DNA from: Rhodospirillales bacterium
GTDB lineage: Bacteria; Pseudomonadota; Alphaproteobacteria; Rhodospirillales; Shumkoniaceae
Reading direction: 5' to 3'
NCBI GenBank assembly: GCA_016776725.1
Contig: JADHSV010000026.1
Coordinates: forward strand, 1 to 48,225
DNA: 48,225 bases
Part shown: piece after piece, positions 8,985 through 18,394 of the stretch
How the letters are laid out: the number at the start of each line of letters is the position of its first letter
Numbering within the stretch: position 1 is the stretch's first letter
The notes under the pieces: model-generated
The model's input: the letters and a program-made list of their open reading frames with translations, nothing else
The model's database searches: none
Told to the model about the DNA's origin: nothing
Position numbers and translations under genes: made by a program

Positions 8985-9259
8985 TCATCCTACCCCTTGT
9001 TATGCGATTTTCCGGACCAAATGCGGCCCGATTGGATCGTCGGTTTTTTTCATTAGAGTCTTATAGCTTAATTATCTCCCCCCCGGAAATGCCGAATTTT
9101 GCATCATCCGACCGGACGAAGCGCCCTCGAAGATCAAACCTGAGGAAAACCGACATTTGGAAATAGCGTATTTGGGCTTTCCGACGCAAGCGTTCACTCA
9201 ATTATCAACGAAACGACTGCTCTTGATGGTATTGTCCGCGTTTCAGACCGGGGAACGTG
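8985..9259. promoter_or_regulatory. Divergent intergenic region, gltI versus kinase operon
   Basis: A 275-base gap between divergent operons. The half nearest gltI is AT-rich around 9050-9080 (TTATAGCTTAATTATC) and likely holds the gltI promoter. I could not assign -35/-10 boxes with confidence and found no clear operator or small ORF. Confidence 0.4.
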
Positions 9260-9889
9260 ATGAACGAACTTGAACTTCTGTCGGACCGTATTTTGCAAGA
9301 GGCCCGCAAACGTGATCGGCTGATTGTTGCCATAGCCGGGCCGCCGGGGTCGGGCAAATCGACGCTGGCCGAAAAACTGGTCAATCGGCTGAACGATGGC
9401 GAAGTCCCGGAGCCATCGGTGGTTTTCCCCATGGACGGCTTTCATCTGCCCAATGAAGTGCTGATCGAACGGAACTTGCTGCCGCGCAAGGGCTCCCCGC
9501 CGACCTTCGATACGGATGGCTTTTTTCGAACTTTGAAGGATATTCGCGATCATCGCCGGGACGTTCCCATCCCCGTCTACGACCGGACGGCTAGCGCGTC
9601 CATTATCGACGCCGGGGTTATCAGCCTGCATCACCGGATTGTCGTGACCGAAGGCAACTACCTGCTGCTTGATGAGGAACCGTGGCCGGTCCTGCGGCCG
9701 TTATTTGATCTCACCGTATTTTTGCGCGTCGAGCCGGATGTCCTGGAGGAACGGCTGATCCGGCGTTGGACGGATCGGGGGGCCGAATACGCCGCCGCGC
9801 GCGATCGCGCGCTGTCGAACGATATGCCCAATGCCCGGCTGGTCGCCGAAAATTCCGTTCCCGCCGATCTGACGCTGGGAAACGGTTGA
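9260..9889 (+). CDS. P-loop nucleoside/sugar kinase-like protein (uridine kinase/PanK fold, FrcK-like)
   Basis: A 209-residue P-loop kinase of the phosphoribulokinase/uridine kinase superfamily. Walker A is AGPPGSGKST near residue 26, followed by FPMDGFHLPN near 58, GSPPTFDTDGF near 78, VTEGNYLLLDEEPW near 130 and the lid region RLIRRW near 165. It phosphorylates a small cytoplasmic substrate. Similar proteins are found with fructose importers (FrcK) and as YggC-type kinases, and the downstream PfkB gene supports sugar metabolism. GTG 9257 abuts ATG 9260. Its stop overlaps the next start (TGATG), so the two are coupled. Confidence 0.83.
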   Translation: MNELELLSDRILQEARKRDRLIVAIAGPPGSGKSTLAEKLVNRLNDGEVPEPSVVFPMDGFHLPNEVLIERNLLPRKGSPPTFDTDGFFRTLKDIRDHRRDVPIPVYDRTASASIIDAGVISLHHRIVVTEGNYLLLDEEPWPVLRPLFDLTVFLRVEPDVLEERLIRRWTDRGAEYAAARDRALSNDMPNARLVAENSVPADLTLGNG

Positions 9890-10854
9890 TGGCTATGATC
9901 CGTGAGAAAGCCAGGTTTCTCGTTTGTGGCGAAGCGCTGTTCGATCTGTTTTTTGAGGCCGATGAAGAAATGGGGATGCGCTTCTCGGCCCGGGTCGGCG
10001 GCTCTCCCTTCAACGTTGCCCTCGGGTTGGCGCGGCTGGGCCGCGAGGTCGGCTTCTTTTCCGGAATATCCAACGATTTTCTGGGTGCCCGCCTTGTACG
10101 ATCATTGGAAACCGAGGGAGTATCGACGGAGTATCTGATCCGAAAGGACGCCGCGACCACCCTTAGTTTGGTTGGCTTGGGCGCGGACGGTTCGCCCAGC
10201 TATGCGTTTTATGGTCACGATTCGGCTGATCGATCCGTGGAAATCGCCGATTTGCCCGAAATCGGCGAAAATATCGGCGCATTGCATTTCGGCTCCTATT
10301 CGCTGGTTGCTGCGCCAAGTGCAGATGCGTTTGCCGCGCTGGCGCAGAAAGAAGCGGGAAAACGGCTGATTTCGGTCGATCCAAATGTACGCCTGAACGT
10401 GGAACCCGACATCGGCATTTGGCGATCCCGGATGGATTTCCTTCTTCCCTTCGCCGATCTGGTCAAGATCAGCGAGGAAGATATCGAGGCGTTGTTTCCG
10501 GGAGTGCAAGCGGACAATTTCGCCCGCCAATGGATGGATCGCGGGGCCGGTCTGGTGGTTGTGACCAAGGGGGTCGGCGGCGCCGTGGGTTTTGGCCGCC
10601 ACGGCCCGGTGGAGGTGCCGTCAATTCCTGTAGACGTCGTTGATGCCGTCGGCGCGGGAGATAGTTTTCAGGCGGCCCTATTGTGTGGTCTCGATGAAAT
10701 GGGGGCATTGTCGTCGCAGGGGCTGCGTTCGCTGAACCGGGAAACGCTGGGCACCCTGTTGAATTTTGCCGCCGAGGCGGCCTCCCTCACCTGTTCGCGG
10801 CGCGGAGCCGATCTTCCGACGCAATCCGAGTTGCGAGAGGTGGCCGAACAGTGA
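9889..10854 (+). CDS. PfkB-family carbohydrate kinase, probable fructokinase
   Basis: A 321-residue ribokinase/PfkB-family kinase. N-terminal CGEALFDLFF and RVGGSPFNVALGLARLG form the sugar-binding region. The C-terminal signature VDVVDAVGAGDSFQAALL near residue 245 holds the catalytic Asp and the GAGD anion hole. ATP-dependent phosphorylation of fructose to fructose-6-phosphate is the likely reaction. The start is ATG 9889, sharing one base with the TGA of the upstream kinase; a longer in-frame ORF from 9766 lies inside that gene and is rejected. tRNA-Ser begins 18 bases downstream. It could serve the same polyol or fructose metabolism as the dehydrogenase at 785-2260 (inference). Confidence 0.88.
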   Translation: MAMIREKARFLVCGEALFDLFFEADEEMGMRFSARVGGSPFNVALGLARLGREVGFFSGISNDFLGARLVRSLETEGVSTEYLIRKDAATTLSLVGLGADGSPSYAFYGHDSADRSVEIADLPEIGENIGALHFGSYSLVAAPSADAFAALAQKEAGKRLISVDPNVRLNVEPDIGIWRSRMDFLLPFADLVKISEEDIEALFPGVQADNFARQWMDRGAGLVVVTKGVGGAVGFGRHGPVEVPSIPVDVVDAVGAGDSFQAALLCGLDEMGALSSQGLRSLNRETLGTLLNFAAEAASLTCSRRGADLPTQSELREVAEQ

Positions 10855-10872
10855 TAGTCATGCGCTCGCGTT

Positions 10873-10963
10873 GGATGGGTGGCCGAGCGGTTGAAGGCAC
10901 CGGTCTTGAAAACCGGCAAGGGTGAATAGCTCTTCGTGGGTTCGAATCCCACCCCATCCGCCA
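10873..10963 (+). tRNA. tRNA-Ser (UGA anticodon)
   Basis: A 91-nt class II tRNA including encoded CCA. Acceptor GGATGGG pairs with CCCATCC. The anticodon stem CCGGT/ACCGG encloses CTTGAAA, giving anticodon TGA. The long variable arm (AAGGGTGAATAGCTCTTC) is typical of tRNA-Ser. The T arm GTGGGTTCGAATCCCAC is intact. Confidence 0.97.
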
Positions 10964-11125
10964 CCAAAGACGGCGGATAATGACAGAACGCTCGGGACAG
11001 AATTTCGCTGCTGCTTTCGTGCGCATAAACCATATAATACACCATATCGTTTCCGAAATACGTGGCGCCCTGTTGCGACGCTCTTATAGCTTGCAGTCAA
11101 GGTGAACTCGGGAGTTGGGCCTTAA

Positions 11126-12469
11126 ATGAACCGCTTGGCAAACATCCTGATTGCCGGAACCGACCCGAAACGCGCGGACCGGCTTTCGGACGTACTGAGC
11201 GAGAACAACTGTAATGCCCTGGTCTGCGACGAGGCCGATCAGGTTTTGAGCGAGGCTCTTGAAGGCGGGACCGATTTGGTCATCGTCGATCACGGTTCAG
11301 CCGATATCGACACCTTCTCCTTAATCGACACCCTGCGCAAACAGCCCGAAAGTGCGGCCATTCCCATTGTGGTGTGGGCGGGCGAGGAAACCGATCAGCT
11401 ATATGAAAAGGCATTGGGCGCCGAGGTTGACGACGTTTACATAGGTGAACCGCAGGGTGACGAAATATTCCTTCGGTTCCATCCATTGTTACGCCTGTCC
11501 ACGCAGTTGGCCGAGTTGCGGCGACGAACCGCGCTGGCCCGCAAATTCGGCGTCGATCTTCCCAAATCCCCCGACTTATCCATCGACAAAGGGCCGATTT
11601 CGATCGTCGTCAGTTCATCCAAAGAGGGCACAGCCGAAGAGATTGCGGCGGCGTTTGGCGACGAGGGGTTATTGAGCCGGCGCGAGCCACTGTTTAATGC
11701 CCGCGACGCCTTATACGATGGTCAATTCGATGCTGCGGTTGTGGGCGTTTCCCGCGATGACGCCGCCGAAGACGTTTTCGAATTTTGTGAAGAAGTGCGA
11801 AACAATCCCCGGCTGTTCAACCTGCCTATCCTTTTGATCGTTGAACCCGGTGTTGAACTGGATGCGGCAAATGCGATGTCGCATGGCGCCAGCCGTGTTC
11901 TCGACGCGAAACAGCGGATGGACTGGCGAATTCGCTATGTTGTGAGCAGTCTCGGCACTCGGCAGCGTCTTCGGTGGCGTATTCGAGACGCCATGGATGC
12001 GGCCATGGGAGACCCGATCCGCGACGAATTGACCGGCGCATATTCATACGAATTCCTGCGCAATCACCTGGACGTCTTGACCGAGGAATCCCGCGAATGG
12101 CAGCGACACCTTACGGTAATATTTTTCAGCATTAACCAATCCGTGGAAGAGGTTCGCCAGGAATTCGGCGACGCCGCGGCCGATAAACTGACGGCGACGG
12201 TTTCCAAGTGGATTTCGCGCCTGGTGCGCCTTGAGGACTTCACGGCGCGATACGGCGGTGCTGAGTTCTGCGTTACGTTACCCGATTCACCGCTGGCCGA
12301 GGGTAAGTTCGTTATGCATCGGGTGTCCGGTATCCTTGGATACACGGATTTCGCTATCGATGACGTATATCGCCCCATCGCCATTACCGTCGCCGTTGGC
12401 GCGACGGAAATGGAACCCGACGACGACCCCGCGGCGCTTATCGCGCGGGCATACCAGAATCTGGAGTAA
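11126..12469 (+). CDS. PleD-like REC-REC-GGDEF protein with degenerate active sites
   Basis: A 447-residue protein with two receiver domains (about 5-125 and 155-280) and a GGDEF domain (about 295-447), the PleD layout. The first receiver keeps a candidate Asp in VIVDHG but lacks the normal acidic pair, Thr and Lys (GTD, VVWAGEE, YIGEP). The second has Gly in place of the acceptor Asp (AAVVGVSRDD). The GGDEF motif is RYGGAEF, with Ala at the catalytic acidic position, and the metal-binding DxD motif is replaced by SINQS. Cyclic-di-GMP synthesis is therefore not expected. It may act as a scaffold or as a decoy or partner for an active homologue (inference). Its TAA directly abuts the ATG of the DsbA-like gene. 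Confidence 0.88.
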   Translation: MNRLANILIAGTDPKRADRLSDVLSENNCNALVCDEADQVLSEALEGGTDLVIVDHGSADIDTFSLIDTLRKQPESAAIPIVVWAGEETDQLYEKALGAEVDDVYIGEPQGDEIFLRFHPLLRLSTQLAELRRRTALARKFGVDLPKSPDLSIDKGPISIVVSSSKEGTAEEIAAAFGDEGLLSRREPLFNARDALYDGQFDAAVVGVSRDDAAEDVFEFCEEVRNNPRLFNLPILLIVEPGVELDAANAMSHGASRVLDAKQRMDWRIRYVVSSLGTRQRLRWRIRDAMDAAMGDPIRDELTGAYSYEFLRNHLDVLTEESREWQRHLTVIFFSINQSVEEVRQEFGDAAADKLTATVSKWISRLVRLEDFTARYGGAEFCVTLPDSPLAEGKFVMHRVSGILGYTDFAIDDVYRPIAITVAVGATEMEPDDDPAALIARAYQNLE

Positions 12470-13120
12470 ATGCAGGTGCGGGTTGATGTGGTATTCGACA
12501 CGATTTGTCCTTGGTGCTATGTCGGCAAAAGGCGCCTCGAAGCCGCGCGGCTTCTTCGCCCGAACGTCGAAATCACGCCGCGCTGGCGGCCGTTTCTGTT
12601 AAACCCGGACATGCCCGGCGAGGGAATGGAGCGCGATACCTACCTGGTCCGCAAATTCGGAACCGAGGCGCGAGTGCGCCGGATTTATGGCGCCATAGGC
12701 GACGCCGGGCAATCCGTTGAAATCGATTTCGCCTTCGATCGTATTCGGCAGACGCCCAATTCCGTGAATTCCCACCGTCTGGTGCAGTTTGCCGAAAACC
12801 ACGGGCAAACCAACGCCGTGGCCGATGCCGTGGTTGAAGCCCTGTTCCTGAATTATTTCATAAACGGCAAGGATATCGGGGACGATGACGTGCTGATAAA
12901 AATCGGCGTCGATATTGGTTTGGACGAAAACAAACTGGGCGACTATCTGTCCAGCGACGAGGACGTGAGCTTTGTCTACGAGGAAAACGCCCGCGCCCAC
13001 CGCCGCGGCATCAACAGCGTTCCATCTTATGTCCTTGGCGGCTCCATGGTCATATCAGGAGCCCACGAACCCCAAGTCCTGGCCCGCCTGATCGACGCGG
13101 CGGCCGCGCCGTCGGCCTGA
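12470..13120 (+). CDS. DsbA-family thioredoxin-fold oxidoreductase, FrnE-like
   Basis: A 216-residue DsbA/HCCA-isomerase-family protein. The active site is CPWC near residue 15 (FDTICPWCYVGKRRL); the C-terminal cis-Pro loop region is INSVPSYVLGG near residue 180. There is no signal peptide, so unlike DsbA it should act in the cytoplasm, as FrnE proteins do in disulfide exchange under oxidative stress. ATG 12470 immediately follows the stop of the PleD-like gene with no gap, indicating co-translation. HCCA isomerase is a less likely alternative because those enzymes lack the CxxC. Confidence 0.88.
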   Translation: MQVRVDVVFDTICPWCYVGKRRLEAARLLRPNVEITPRWRPFLLNPDMPGEGMERDTYLVRKFGTEARVRRIYGAIGDAGQSVEIDFAFDRIRQTPNSVNSHRLVQFAENHGQTNAVADAVVEALFLNYFINGKDIGDDDVLIKIGVDIGLDENKLGDYLSSDEDVSFVYEENARAHRRGINSVPSYVLGGSMVISGAHEPQVLARLIDAAAAPSA

Positions 13121-13250
13121 CCCCCGGCCCACGCCGGGCACCCCGACCTTACGTCGGGAACGCACTAAGCTACCAGTTATCTCAGAAACAAAGCGCCACT
13201 TGGGCTGCGCTCCCGCTTGGTCGCATAGTCGGTACGCTCCCCTCCCCTCC

Positions 13251-13272
13251 GGGCCGGGTCGGTTTCCGGCCC
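13251..13272. terminator. GC-rich hairpin at convergent gene ends
   Basis: Inverted repeat GGGCCGG (13251-13257) and CCGGCCC (13266-13272), abutting the stop of the beta-CASP gene in a 152-base convergent gap. It has no U-tract on either strand, so it is at best a weak terminator or mRNA end-stabiliser. The rest of the gap is GC-rich with no ORF. Confidence 0.4.
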
Positions 13273-14883
13273 CTACTCCGCCGCGTTTTGCTTCAGCGTT
13301 TTACGCATGGCGCTTAGCAATCCGCGGCGGGCATCCGCGTCGGGCAGGCTGCGCAGGTCGTTGGCTATTTCCAGAAGCAGTCCGGCGTAGTCGTTGTGCC
13401 AATCGGATATCAGCGAGTTGTCGAGGCCGTGGGCATCGATGCGCGGGCTTTCCAGGCGGCGGGTGGGGCGCTGGCCGGGTTTGATCTCGAATTCCTCGTC
13501 CAGTTGCGGGACGAACAGAAGCTCCGGGTTGATGCGCCCCTTGATGAGGCGGCTGCGGAAGGCCTCGATGACCGATTGTTCGCCATGGGTCAGGAAGATG
13601 CCGCGCTTGATGGGGAAGCGGTCCCTGATCCAGTCGACCAATTGTTCGCGGTCGGCGTGGGCCGAATAGAAGTCGACCGAACGAATGCGCGCGTTGACCT
13701 GGATTTCCTCGCCGTGGATGCGAACCTTCTTTTTGCCGTCGACCAGCAGGTTTCCCAGCGTGCCGGGGGCCTGATAACCGACGAACAGCACCGTTGAGCG
13801 CGGATTGCTAAGATTATTGGCGAGGTGATGGCGAATACGGCCCGCGTCGCACATGCCGCTGGCCGCCATGATGATGGCGCCCGATTGGAAACGCTCCAAC
13901 CCGATGCTTTCCTTGGCTTTTTCAACGAAGGTTATGCATTTGTGGCGGAACGGGTTGGCGTTTCCGGCGACCCCTTCCATGTGGTGTCGATGGCGTTCGA
14001 ACACTTCTGTGGCGCGGATGGCCAGCGGCGAGTCAAGAAACAGCGGTGTCAGCGGGATTTCCCCTTCGTCCATCAGGGTGCCCAAATCGAACAGCAGCTC
14101 CTGCGTTCGCTCCACGGCAAAGGCGGGAATAAGGATGTTGCCCCCGGCCTTCAGCGCCGCCTGGATTTCGGCCTTCAGCGCGCCGCGTCTTGCAACGGCC
14201 GACAAATCCGAGCGGTCGCGGTCGCCATAGGTGCTTTCGACAACCAGGAAATCCAGATCCGACGGGCCGTCCGGGTCCGATTGCAGGGCCTTCTGGTCCG
14301 GTCCCACGTCGCCGGAGAACAGAATGCGTTGCACGCCACCGTTTTCCTTGGTTTCGGGGAATTCGAACTCGACCGAGGCGGAGCCCAGAATATGGCCCGC
14401 GTTCCAGTAGCGAAAGCGGACGCCGCGCCCGGCATCCAGCCACTTTTCCATGGGAACGACGGAAATGGCCTCGGCGGCATAATGGGCGTCCTCGGAGGTG
14501 TAGATGGGAAAAATGATCGGTTCGCCGCGGCGGCGGTTGCGCCGGTTGATGCGTTTGACCTCCGCCTCCTGAATGTGGCCGGAATCCGGCAGCATGTAAC
14601 TGAGCAAATCCCGTGTCGCCTCGGTGGCGAAGACCGTTCCATCGAAGCCCATTTTGCGAAGCTTGGGCAACAGTCCGGAATGATCGATATGGGCGTGGGT
14701 CAGGAAAACGGCATCGACCTGGCGCGGATCGAACGGAAAATCGCCGTAGTTCAACTCGCGTACGGTCTTCGTGCCCTGGAACATTCCGCAATCGACCAGA
14801 AAGCGAAATCCCGGAAGTTCGACATGATAACAAGATCCCGTAACCGTGCGGGCCGCGCCGCAAAACCTGATCTTGAAGTCCAT
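13273..14883 (-). CDS. Beta-CASP MBL-fold ribonuclease (CPSF/YSH1-like)
   Basis: A 536-residue MBL-fold nuclease with beta-CASP and C-terminal RMMBL domains. Metal ligands are THAHIDH at 62-68 (H63, H65, D67, H68), then NAGHILGSASVEFEF near residue 160 and ESTYGDRDR near 217. The beta-CASP region includes GNILIPAFAVERTQELL near 247 and IMAASGMCDAGRIRHHL near 337. The C-terminal SAHADREQLVDWI block near 415 matches motif C. Known members are RNA endo/exonucleases. It has no signal peptide. ATG 14883 follows GGGAGGAA. It lies 24 bases downstream of mfd on the same strand and is probably co-transcribed. Confidence 0.9.
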   Translation of the reverse strand: MDFKIRFCGAARTVTGSCYHVELPGFRFLVDCGMFQGTKTVRELNYGDFPFDPRQVDAVFLTHAHIDHSGLLPKLRKMGFDGTVFATEATRDLLSYMLPDSGHIQEAEVKRINRRNRRRGEPIIFPIYTSEDAHYAAEAISVVPMEKWLDAGRGVRFRYWNAGHILGSASVEFEFPETKENGGVQRILFSGDVGPDQKALQSDPDGPSDLDFLVVESTYGDRDRSDLSAVARRGALKAEIQAALKAGGNILIPAFAVERTQELLFDLGTLMDEGEIPLTPLFLDSPLAIRATEVFERHRHHMEGVAGNANPFRHKCITFVEKAKESIGLERFQSGAIIMAASGMCDAGRIRHHLANNLSNPRSTVLFVGYQAPGTLGNLLVDGKKKVRIHGEEIQVNARIRSVDFYSAHADREQLVDWIRDRFPIKRGIFLTHGEQSVIEAFRSRLIKGRINPELLFVPQLDEEFEIKPGQRPTRRLESPRIDAHGLDNSLISDWHNDYAGLLLEIANDLRSLPDADARRGLLSAMRKTLKQNAAE

Positions 14884-14907
14884 TGTGTTCCTCCCGGTTA
14901 AGACCGC

Positions 14908-17900
14908 CTACCCCGCCACTGTGGCTATCTTTGCCATCTCTGTCATCAGGCGATTTACGCCGGTCAGCCGTGACGCCGGGGTTTCCCAATGGCGCATGAA
15001 GACCAGCCGGTGATCGGGACGCAGTTTGGCGGTGCCCACCTGATTGGAAATAAAGGCCACCAGCCCGGCGGGGTTGGCGAAGGTATCGTTACGGAACGAG
15101 ATGACCGCGCCCTTGGGGCCGGCTTCCACCTTCCCGATACCGGCCTGCCGGCACAGACATTTGATGGAAATGGTTTTAAGCAGGTTTTCGACCTCGGGCG
15201 GCAGGGAACCGAAGCGGTCGATCAGTTCGGCGGCGAAGGTTTCGACCTCGGCGAGGTCGGACACCCTGGCGATGCGGCGATACAGCCCCAATCGCACGCC
15301 CAGATCGGCAACGTAAACCTCGGGGATCAGAACCGCCGTACCCAGGTTGACCTGCGGGCTCCAGTCGGCTTCGTGCTCCCCCGCTTCTTCAATGCCGCCC
15401 TTGGCTTCGGCCACGGCTTCTTCCAGCATCTGCTGATAAAGTTCGACGCCGACCTCGCGGATATGGCCCGACTGTTCCTCGCCCAACAGGTTGCCGGCGC
15501 CCCGAATGTCCAGATCGTGGCTGGCCAGCGAGAAACCCGCGCCCAATGAGTCGAGCGTTTGCATGACTTCCAGGCGCTTTTGGGCGTTGACCGTCAGTTT
15601 CTGGCGGACCGGCAGGGTCAAATAGGCGTAGGCGCGTACCTTGGACCGCCCAACCCGCCCGCGCAGCTGATAAAGCTGGGCCAGCCCGAAGCGATCCGCC
15701 CTATGGATGATGATGGTGTTGACGCTGGGCAGATCGAGCCCGCTTTCGATGATATTGGTGGACAGCAGGACATTGGTCTTGCCGTCGTAAAACGACGCCA
15801 CCCGTTCTTCCAACTCGGCCGCCGGCATCTGGCCGTGGGCCATGGTGATCTTGACCTCGGGCACCAGCTTGGCCAGTCGGTCGGCAAGGCCCATCAGATC
15901 CTCGATGCGCGGACACACATAGAAGGTTTGTCCGCCCCGGTAATGCTCGCGCAGGATGGCTTCGCGAATAACCACCGGATCGTAGGGCAGCACGAAGGTG
16001 CGCACGGCCAGCCGGTCCACGGGCGGTGTGGCGATCAGGCTAAGCTCGCGCACCCCGGTCAGGGCCAGTTGCAGGGTTCTGGGGATGGGCGTGGCGGTCA
16101 GGGTCAGCACGTGAACGTCGGTTTTCAGGCCTTTCAGGCGTTCCTTGTGGGTGACACCGAAGCGCTGTTCCTCGTCGATAACCAGCAGGCCCAAGTCGGA
16201 AAATTCGATGCTTTTGGCCAGAAGCGTATGGGTGCCGATGATGATGTCGACCTTGCCGTCCTTCAGCCCGGCGCGCACATCCTTGGCGTTCTTCGTTGAA
16301 ACCAGTCGCGACAACTGCTCGACACGCACCGGATAGTCGGCGAAGCGCGCGCCAAATGTTTGGTAGTGCTGGCGGCACAGCAACGTGGTGGGCACCACGA
16401 TGGCGACCTGCTTGCCCGCCATGACCGCAACGAAGGCCGCGCGCAGGGCCACTTCGGTTTTGCCGAAGCCCACGTCGCCGCAAATCAGGCGGTCGGTGGG
16501 CAGGCCGCGCGCCAGATCGCCCAGGGTATCGCCGATGGCGCGTTCCTGATCGTCGGTTTCGGCAAAGGGGAAGCGGGCGCAGAACTCGTCGAACACGCCC
16601 TCGGGCGGATCGAACTTGGGGGCCGGGCGAAGGTGACGGGCGGCGGCCACGCGGATCAGTTCCTCGGCCATGTCGCGCACCCGCTTCTTCAGCCGCGATT
16701 TGCGCGCCTGCCAGGCGGCCCCGCCCAGGCGGTCCAGCTGCGTCGCGCCGGAATCCGAACCGAAACGCCCCAGCATGTCGATATTTTCGACCGGAACGAA
16801 CAGCTTGTCGTTGCTTGCATAGATCAGGCGTAAGCAATCGTGCGGCGCGCCGCCCACTTCAATGGCGACCAGCCCGTCGTAGCGCCCGATGCCGTGGTCC
16901 ACATGAACTACGAGATCGCCTTCGCTCAGGGTTCCGGCGTCGGCGATCACATCCTCGGGGCGCACGCGTTTTTTGCGAATGGGGCGCGAAAGCCGCTCGC
17001 CCAGAATATCGGATTCGGTAATCAGGGTGATGTCGGGGGCGACGAACCCGTGATCCAGACCCAGCACCGCCATGCCGACCCCGCCGGCGGGCAAATCGGC
17101 CAAGCCGTCCCAGCCGGCAGCCGTGCGCACATCCTCGATATCGTGATCGCGCAACAACGTTGCCAACCGCTCGCACGATCCGCGCGAGGCCGCTGTGACC
17201 ACAATACCGCGCCCTTCGCGCTTTTCGATGGCTGTCTGATCGCGCAGGGCATCGAAAACCGTAACGCCCGGCTGAACGCGGGCTTCACTGAAAACGCGGC
17301 CCGGGCGGCCGCCCGCGTCCGGGTTATCCTCGCTTTGCGGCCCGGCGAACGGTGAAAACGATGCGCCAGCGCTGCTCAGCAACAGCTTTTGCCACTCTTC
17401 GGCGTTCAGGAACAGTTGCGCGGTGGGAACCGGATTGTAGGGCGCGCCGCCCGCCCCTGTTCCGGCGACGGTGACGCGGGCATCGTAGTAATCGGCGATG
17501 AGGTCCAGCCGCGTATCCCGTGCTTCCTCGGCCTGATGATCCAGCACGATGGCCGCGTTGGGCGCATAATCCGGCAGCGTTTCAAGCCGCTCGTGAAACA
17601 GTGGCAGCCAGTGTTCCACGCCCAGATGACGGCGTGCCGCCGAAATCGATTCGTACAGGATATCGTCGGATTTCGGCGCGCCGAACAGTTCGCGGTACTG
17701 GGTGCGAAAGCGCGAAACGGCCTCATCGTCCAGCGGGACCTCGCTGACCGGTTTGAGTATCACGTCCGTCAATTTGCGCAGGGTTCGCTGGCTGGTGACC
17801 TCGAAGCTGCGAATGCCGTCCAACTCGTCACCGAAGAAGTCCAGGCGCACAGGATTTTCCGTACCCGGCGGAAAAACGTCCATGATGCCGCCGCGAACGG

Positions 17901-18390
17901 CAAATTCGCCCGGTTCCATGACCGTTTCGGATCGCACAAACCCTTGGCGGACCAAAAAACCGGTCAGGTCTTCGGGATCGATACGTTCGCCCAATTTCAA
18001 AAGCCGCGTCGTTCCGGCGAGGGATTTGCGCGGCGGTACACGCTGCAAAATTGCCGAAACCGTGGTCAGAACGATTCGCCCCCCGGTCGATTCTTGGGTG
18101 TCCAGAAGCCTCGTCAAAGTGTCGATTCGCCGGCTGACGATTTCAGAGCGTGGCGAAACGCGATCGTACGGCAAACAGTCCCAGGCGGGAAATTCAAGGC
18201 ATTCCACGGCGGGTGCAAAAAAGCCGATGGCTTCCTTTGTCTGGGCCATGCGCACGTCGTCGCGGGCGACGAAAATTACCTCGAGACCATCGGCGGCGGC
18301 TTCGGCCAAAAGGCGCGCATCATACCCGGCGGGCGCGCCCCATACCTGCACGCGCCCCAATTCGTCAAGTTTTTGTGATAATGAAAACAA
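14908..18390 (-). CDS. mfd: Transcription-repair coupling factor Mfd
   Basis: A 1160-residue ATP-dependent DNA translocase, normal length. The N-terminal UvrB-homology module, the RNA-polymerase-interacting/CarD-like domain (GDLVVHVDHGIGRYDGLV near residue 490), the helicase core with Walker A GDVGFGKTEVALRA near 640 and DEEQRFGV near 740, and the C-terminal TRCF domain are all present. It removes stalled RNA polymerase and recruits UvrA. The start is TTG at 18390, 4 bases after the sdhE stop, consistent with coupling; no ATG lies nearby in frame. It sits in an sdhE-mfd-nuclease operon. Confidence 0.96.
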   Translation of the reverse strand: MFSLSQKLDELGRVQVWGAPAGYDARLLAEAAADGLEVIFVARDDVRMAQTKEAIGFFAPAVECLEFPAWDCLPYDRVSPRSEIVSRRIDTLTRLLDTQESTGGRIVLTTVSAILQRVPPRKSLAGTTRLLKLGERIDPEDLTGFLVRQGFVRSETVMEPGEFAVRGGIMDVFPPGTENPVRLDFFGDELDGIRSFEVTSQRTLRKLTDVILKPVSEVPLDDEAVSRFRTQYRELFGAPKSDDILYESISAARRHLGVEHWLPLFHERLETLPDYAPNAAIVLDHQAEEARDTRLDLIADYYDARVTVAGTGAGGAPYNPVPTAQLFLNAEEWQKLLLSSAGASFSPFAGPQSEDNPDAGGRPGRVFSEARVQPGVTVFDALRDQTAIEKREGRGIVVTAASRGSCERLATLLRDHDIEDVRTAAGWDGLADLPAGGVGMAVLGLDHGFVAPDITLITESDILGERLSRPIRKKRVRPEDVIADAGTLSEGDLVVHVDHGIGRYDGLVAIEVGGAPHDCLRLIYASNDKLFVPVENIDMLGRFGSDSGATQLDRLGGAAWQARKSRLKKRVRDMAEELIRVAAARHLRPAPKFDPPEGVFDEFCARFPFAETDDQERAIGDTLGDLARGLPTDRLICGDVGFGKTEVALRAAFVAVMAGKQVAIVVPTTLLCRQHYQTFGARFADYPVRVEQLSRLVSTKNAKDVRAGLKDGKVDIIIGTHTLLAKSIEFSDLGLLVIDEEQRFGVTHKERLKGLKTDVHVLTLTATPIPRTLQLALTGVRELSLIATPPVDRLAVRTFVLPYDPVVIREAILREHYRGGQTFYVCPRIEDLMGLADRLAKLVPEVKITMAHGQMPAAELEERVASFYDGKTNVLLSTNIIESGLDLPSVNTIIIHRADRFGLAQLYQLRGRVGRSKVRAYAYLTLPVRQKLTVNAQKRLEVMQTLDSLGAGFSLASHDLDIRGAGNLLGEEQSGHIREVGVELYQQMLEEAVAEAKGGIEEAGEHEADWSPQVNLGTAVLIPEVYVADLGVRLGLYRRIARVSDLAEVETFAAELIDRFGSLPPEVENLLKTISIKCLCRQAGIGKVEAGPKGAVISFRNDTFANPAGLVAFISNQVGTAKLRPDHRLVFMRHWETPASRLTGVNRLMTEMAKIATVAG

Positions 18391-18394
18391 TGCG

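Noticed and set aside
10873-10963. tRNA-Ser as an attachment site for an integrated island
   Set aside because: There is no integrase and no repeated tRNA 3' end within the following sequence, and the flanking genes look native.
11126-12469. Active diguanylate cyclase
   Set aside because: The signature is GGAEF and the metal-binding acidic motif is missing, so activity is not supported.
13825-14901. 358-residue plus-strand frame opposite the beta-CASP nuclease
   Set aside because: No start context and no domain; it covers the conserved metal-binding region of the real gene.
15559-18378. Long open frames on the plus strand opposite mfd (for example 15559-16299 and 17389-18378)
   Set aside because: They are GC-driven shadows of mfd codons, with no ribosome sites or recognisable domains, and mfd is complete on the minus strand.
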